Shown: piece by piece, positions 1-64,000 of the stretch
How the letters are laid out: the number at the start of each line of letters is the position of its first letter
Position numbering within the stretch: position 1 is the stretch's first letter
Assembly: GCA_028583405.1 (NCBI GenBank)
Contig: CM053256.1
Location: 27,500,213 to 27,564,212, forward strand
DNA length: 64,000 nucleotides
Source: Pogonophryne albipinna
Lineage: Eukaryota > Chordata > Actinopteri > Perciformes > Artedidraconidae
Direction: 5' to 3'
Notes under the pieces: generated by a model
Told to the model about the DNA's origin: nothing
The model's input: the letters and a program-made list of their open reading frames with translations, nothing else
The model's database searches: none
Made by a program: the position numbers and the translations under genes

Positions 1-155
1 TGCTACATTACATTACATGTCACTTGTTAGACGCTTCTATCTAAAGCGACTTACATACTCAATACTGTGGGCAATCCCCACAGGAGCAATTTGGGGTGAA
101 GTGTCTCAGGGACACAACGACATGCTGACTGCAGTGGGACTCGTTTTCATCAATC
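1..155 (-). repeat. SINE/L2-type 3' tail, truncated
   Basis: Read on the minus strand it ends in a GTAAGTCGCTTTAGATAGAA-type tail and TGTAATGTAATG repeats. This is the 3' tail shared by fish L2 LINEs and their partner SINEs, preceded by the CACTTCACCCCAAATTGCTC segment of such SINEs. The head with polymerase III boxes is not seen, and the far end touches the window edge. Confidence 0.6.
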
Positions 156-242
156 AAACGTTGCATCACTGTGTCAGACATAATGACATGTCCTAATTAC
201 AACTTTATTAACTTGATATATATGTTTCCCCCTCCTCTGAAG

Positions 243-61257
<61,015 letters not shown>

Positions 61258-61777
61258 GTGAGATTACAAATATCATCACACCGATGGAAATATGTCATTA
61301 TATTGCTGAAATATGTACTTTGGGAACAGAAATAACAGGGGAAATATTTAGCAAAAAAATTTCTTCAGAATGAATTGCTACACTTAGTGTACACACACTC
61401 TCACACACACCATTATCGGTGACGAGCCATGAGCAGTCCTGCCGCTGTGCTCCCAGAATCCTCCAGGATCCCCATCACTCTGCTCTGATTGGGCGTATGG
61501 CTCCAACTTAAGTGCTAATTGCTGCAGTAATGAGAGTGTCCGGGCACCATGGCAGGCCCTGCAGCTTCACCCAATCAGTGTCCCCGCTTTCCTCCTTCCC
61601 CACCTTTACCCCCCCCTCTGCCCCCAGCCCCCCACAGTGTGGCGGCCTCTCTAATTAAATAATTAGATGTGCAGCAGTGTTCCGGGCTGACTTGCCCAGG
61701 GAGAGTAATCCTCACATAAATGGCTTTTGCCGGGTGAATCAGAGAGGCTTTTCTCTTAGCAGCACTCAATACACTGC

Positions 61778-61811
<34 letters not shown>

Positions 61812-63590
61812 CACCAGTGTTTTCTTTCCTGACACTTTCTTTATCTTTTTTATGTCTTCCTTCCTTATGCTTATGGCTTTTTGTGCTGAGCCAAATGTTA
61901 AATTCTCCATAAAAATACTAAAGAGGGACACAGGGCCATGGAACAACAATAGAAACAAATAACTGTTATTAAACTGCAGGTTTACTGTAAGCTGAACTGT
62001 CTATCACAACACACTCTCACTCCCTAAGCGTCCAGGAGCGACGCTTGGTCAGGGTCCTATGGCGTGCAGTTGTGACACGCCGAGGCTCCTTCAGCTTCAT
62101 AAACGGACGCAAAGAGCTTTCAACTGATTGAAATGTATTCCCATCGGCGGCGGTATTTGACGCTCAGAGAAGCACCGCTTCCATTTATGTCGGCAGCTCT
62201 TAAAGGCAATGTGAGCGTCCATTCCCATTGGATAACGGAGAATTGTACACCCTGAAGTAAGAATTCTCCTTACTGTCGATTGATTTGACAGTGATATCTC
62301 CACTACTCATCAACTCAAAAACACTAGATTATCCTTGTTAATTAAACGACATTGATAGGTTTAAATTGTGTACAATGCGTTTGTGTTTCCCCCCTTCAAT
62401 TCTGAGAAACAACTTGTTTTCTCTGAAATGTGGAGCGCCAAAGAGACTACACTACCCACAATCCCCAGCTATTGTTGTGACGACGCCTGTCCGCTTTGAC
62501 AAACCTCGTGATAAGTCAACAAGCTCTGTGATTGGATGAAACATAAATTCAAAAAAAGTCCAACCCTGTCTCCTAAAAATTACGTTCCCACAGAACTAAA
62601 CTGCATTCTCAATTACGTTTAGCTAGAAACGTATTTTCTCCCACGTTACGTTTGTTATGAACGTATCTTAAATACGTTTATTTTCTACATATCTTTGCCA
62701 TTTATTGTCTTGCTTATAATAATGATATTTAGTCATTTATAAATATCATTTTAGAGCACACATTTGAAATTTGAGAATCGGGCTCGATATATGGTTAAAT
62801 TAAAATCAGTAGGCGAGGCTGTAATTTCGCCAGCTGTTACTCGAATGAGCAAGGCAGAAAATATTAGTTTTAACATGCCAAAAAGCTGCTGTGTCGTTTA
62901 TTGCACCTCAAACATTAAAACAAATCCAGAGTTACGTCATTGTTTCCCCTATATACAAATAGCGGTGGTGCTGCGCCGCTGCTGAAAGATGCGCGCCGCT
63001 GCTAGGGGGTGCCAGCCAAGTACCAAAAAAATTAATAATGATACGTTTTTTTTTTTTTTATAAATAATAATAAGTGCCGGCCCTTTTTGATTGTTTGTTA
63101 TGTGGATTTGTAGTATTTGTGTTACTGTATGTTCAAAAAGCGGGAGGTTTCCCGATGGCCTGGCCTGTTAAGTGGCCTGCTGGTCTGGCCATTTTTTTTA
63201 AATTAGGTATGCAACGCAACGCTGCGCAAATGTGGGTTTGCCTCACACAGGGTGACTGTCTGTCTACATGATGTGGCCTGCCACGGTCTCTGTGTGTCAT
63301 TCAAGAGAGAGAGAGAGACTTGTAATTTTGTTGTTAGCATCTGGTTAGCTAGCTGCTCTAAAAGACATAAGGTGCTGTTTCAACAACAAGGTGGAGGGAG
63401 AGTCCTCTGCTGTCAGACTGAGAGAGATAACTACAGCTCAGGTGAGGTTAGGGACTCTCTGAGTGTTTAGATAGTTAATTTTAGTCTAAGTTATCTCAGT
63501 GGGCCTCAAACAAATATGTGTTTACAAATTATGTAAACACATATTTCCAAGGCACTCCTTTATAATTATTAGGATAATTAAAAACCGGTT
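61258..63590. other. last intron, nothing assigned
   Basis: CA run at 61779-61808. CTACACTACCCACAATCCCC at 62449 and ACGTTACGTTTGTTATGAAC at 62643 resemble common fish repeat sequence, but no complete element was delimited. T-run at 63047-63059. No ascc3 exon seen. Confidence 0.4.
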
Positions 63591-63838
63591 TGAAATCATT
63601 CCAATGTATACTATAGGACAATAAACCAAAAATATCATTTAAAGTTGGAGAGATACAAAAATATGCATAAATAAATGTTAAGGTAAAATAAGATATAAAT
63701 GAACAACAAAAATAAAATAAGTTACATTTATTTGTTATTGGCTATGGTAGGTTATTGGTTATGTTCACATACTTATTTGATTATTAAAATGTAAACCGAT
63801 CTTTTTCATATGGGTGTTTTAGAGTTGTACCCCCTAGA
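63590..63838. repeat. AT-rich repeat shared with two hAT elements
   Basis: GAAATCATTCCAATGTATAC-TATAGGACA...ATATGCATAAATAAA corresponds to 11640-11725 and, inverted, to 36690-36850. It is part of a third, undelimited copy of that element family. Confidence 0.6.
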
Positions 63839-63840
63839 TC

Positions 63841-64000
63841 AGGGGCCTCATTTATAAAGGGATATACGCTCAAAAGATGGCGTACGCCAGTTTCTACGCA
63901 ATGTTTGTGATTTATAAAATACTAACTTGACGGGAAAACGTGCGGTCCTCCACGCAAACTCTAACCCATGCGTACGCACTAAGCACAAAAACGAGAGAGA
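63841..64000. mobile_element. possible element start, cut by window end
   Basis: CAGGGGCCTCATTTATAAAG with repeated GCGTACGC-type words is the terminus of a common fish element; CAGGGG suggests a hAT type. Only the left end is in the window. Confidence 0.4.

Overview
This window is intronic and exonic DNA from a teleost fish, probably a percomorph. It holds one protein-coding gene, ascc3, on the + strand. ASCC3 is the large Ski2/Brr2-like helicase subunit of the activating signal cointegrator 1 complex. Twenty-one exons (243-61257) splice in phase into 1030 codons. By comparison with my memory of vertebrate ASCC3 (about 2200 residues) they run from about residue 1000 to about 2030. They cover the end of the first Sec63 module, the linker, the complete second RecA-type helicase cassette (Walker A in exon 7, DEIH box in exon 9, motif VI in exon 15), the winged-helix region and much of the second Sec63 module. 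The start of the gene lies left of the window and the final exons lie to the right. No second host gene, tRNA, rRNA or CRISPR array was found.

The organism call rests on the protein similarity, very long TG/CA microsatellites, and a mobile-element set typical of ray-finned fish: L2-type LINEs with a TAATG-type tail, an L1/Tx1-like LINE, a DIRS tyrosine-recombinase retrotransposon, a tRNA-derived SINE, hAT elements with 8-bp target duplications and several families inserted at TTAA.

Layout: 1-14 kb has exons 1-6, a minisatellite split by a MITE, four long TG/AC tracts, and a TIR element with a nested hAT element. 14-20 kb is a 5.5-kb intron with a 2.2-kb minisatellite. 20-34 kb has the helicase exons, a SINE, a TTAA MITE, another minisatellite and an antisense L1-type LINE with a 15-bp target duplication. 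33.4-40.7 kb is a large intron with a TTAA MITE and a hAT element. 40.7-49.3 kb has four exons, a LINE nested inside a MITE, and an L2 fragment. 49.3-61.1 kb is an 11.8-kb intron almost filled by a TTAA element and a decayed DIRS element (minus strand), itself interrupted by a near-complete L2 LINE and a TTAA MITE.

The most notable signals are: pure TG tracts of about 200-240 nt running almost up to the 3' splice sites of exons 2 and 6; alternating TG and AC tracts that bracket in-phase exons; a DIRS element whose RNase H/methyltransferase interval is occupied by a 291-bp higher-order repeat related to the array near its other end; and several nested insertions whose empty sites can be read from the window itself.
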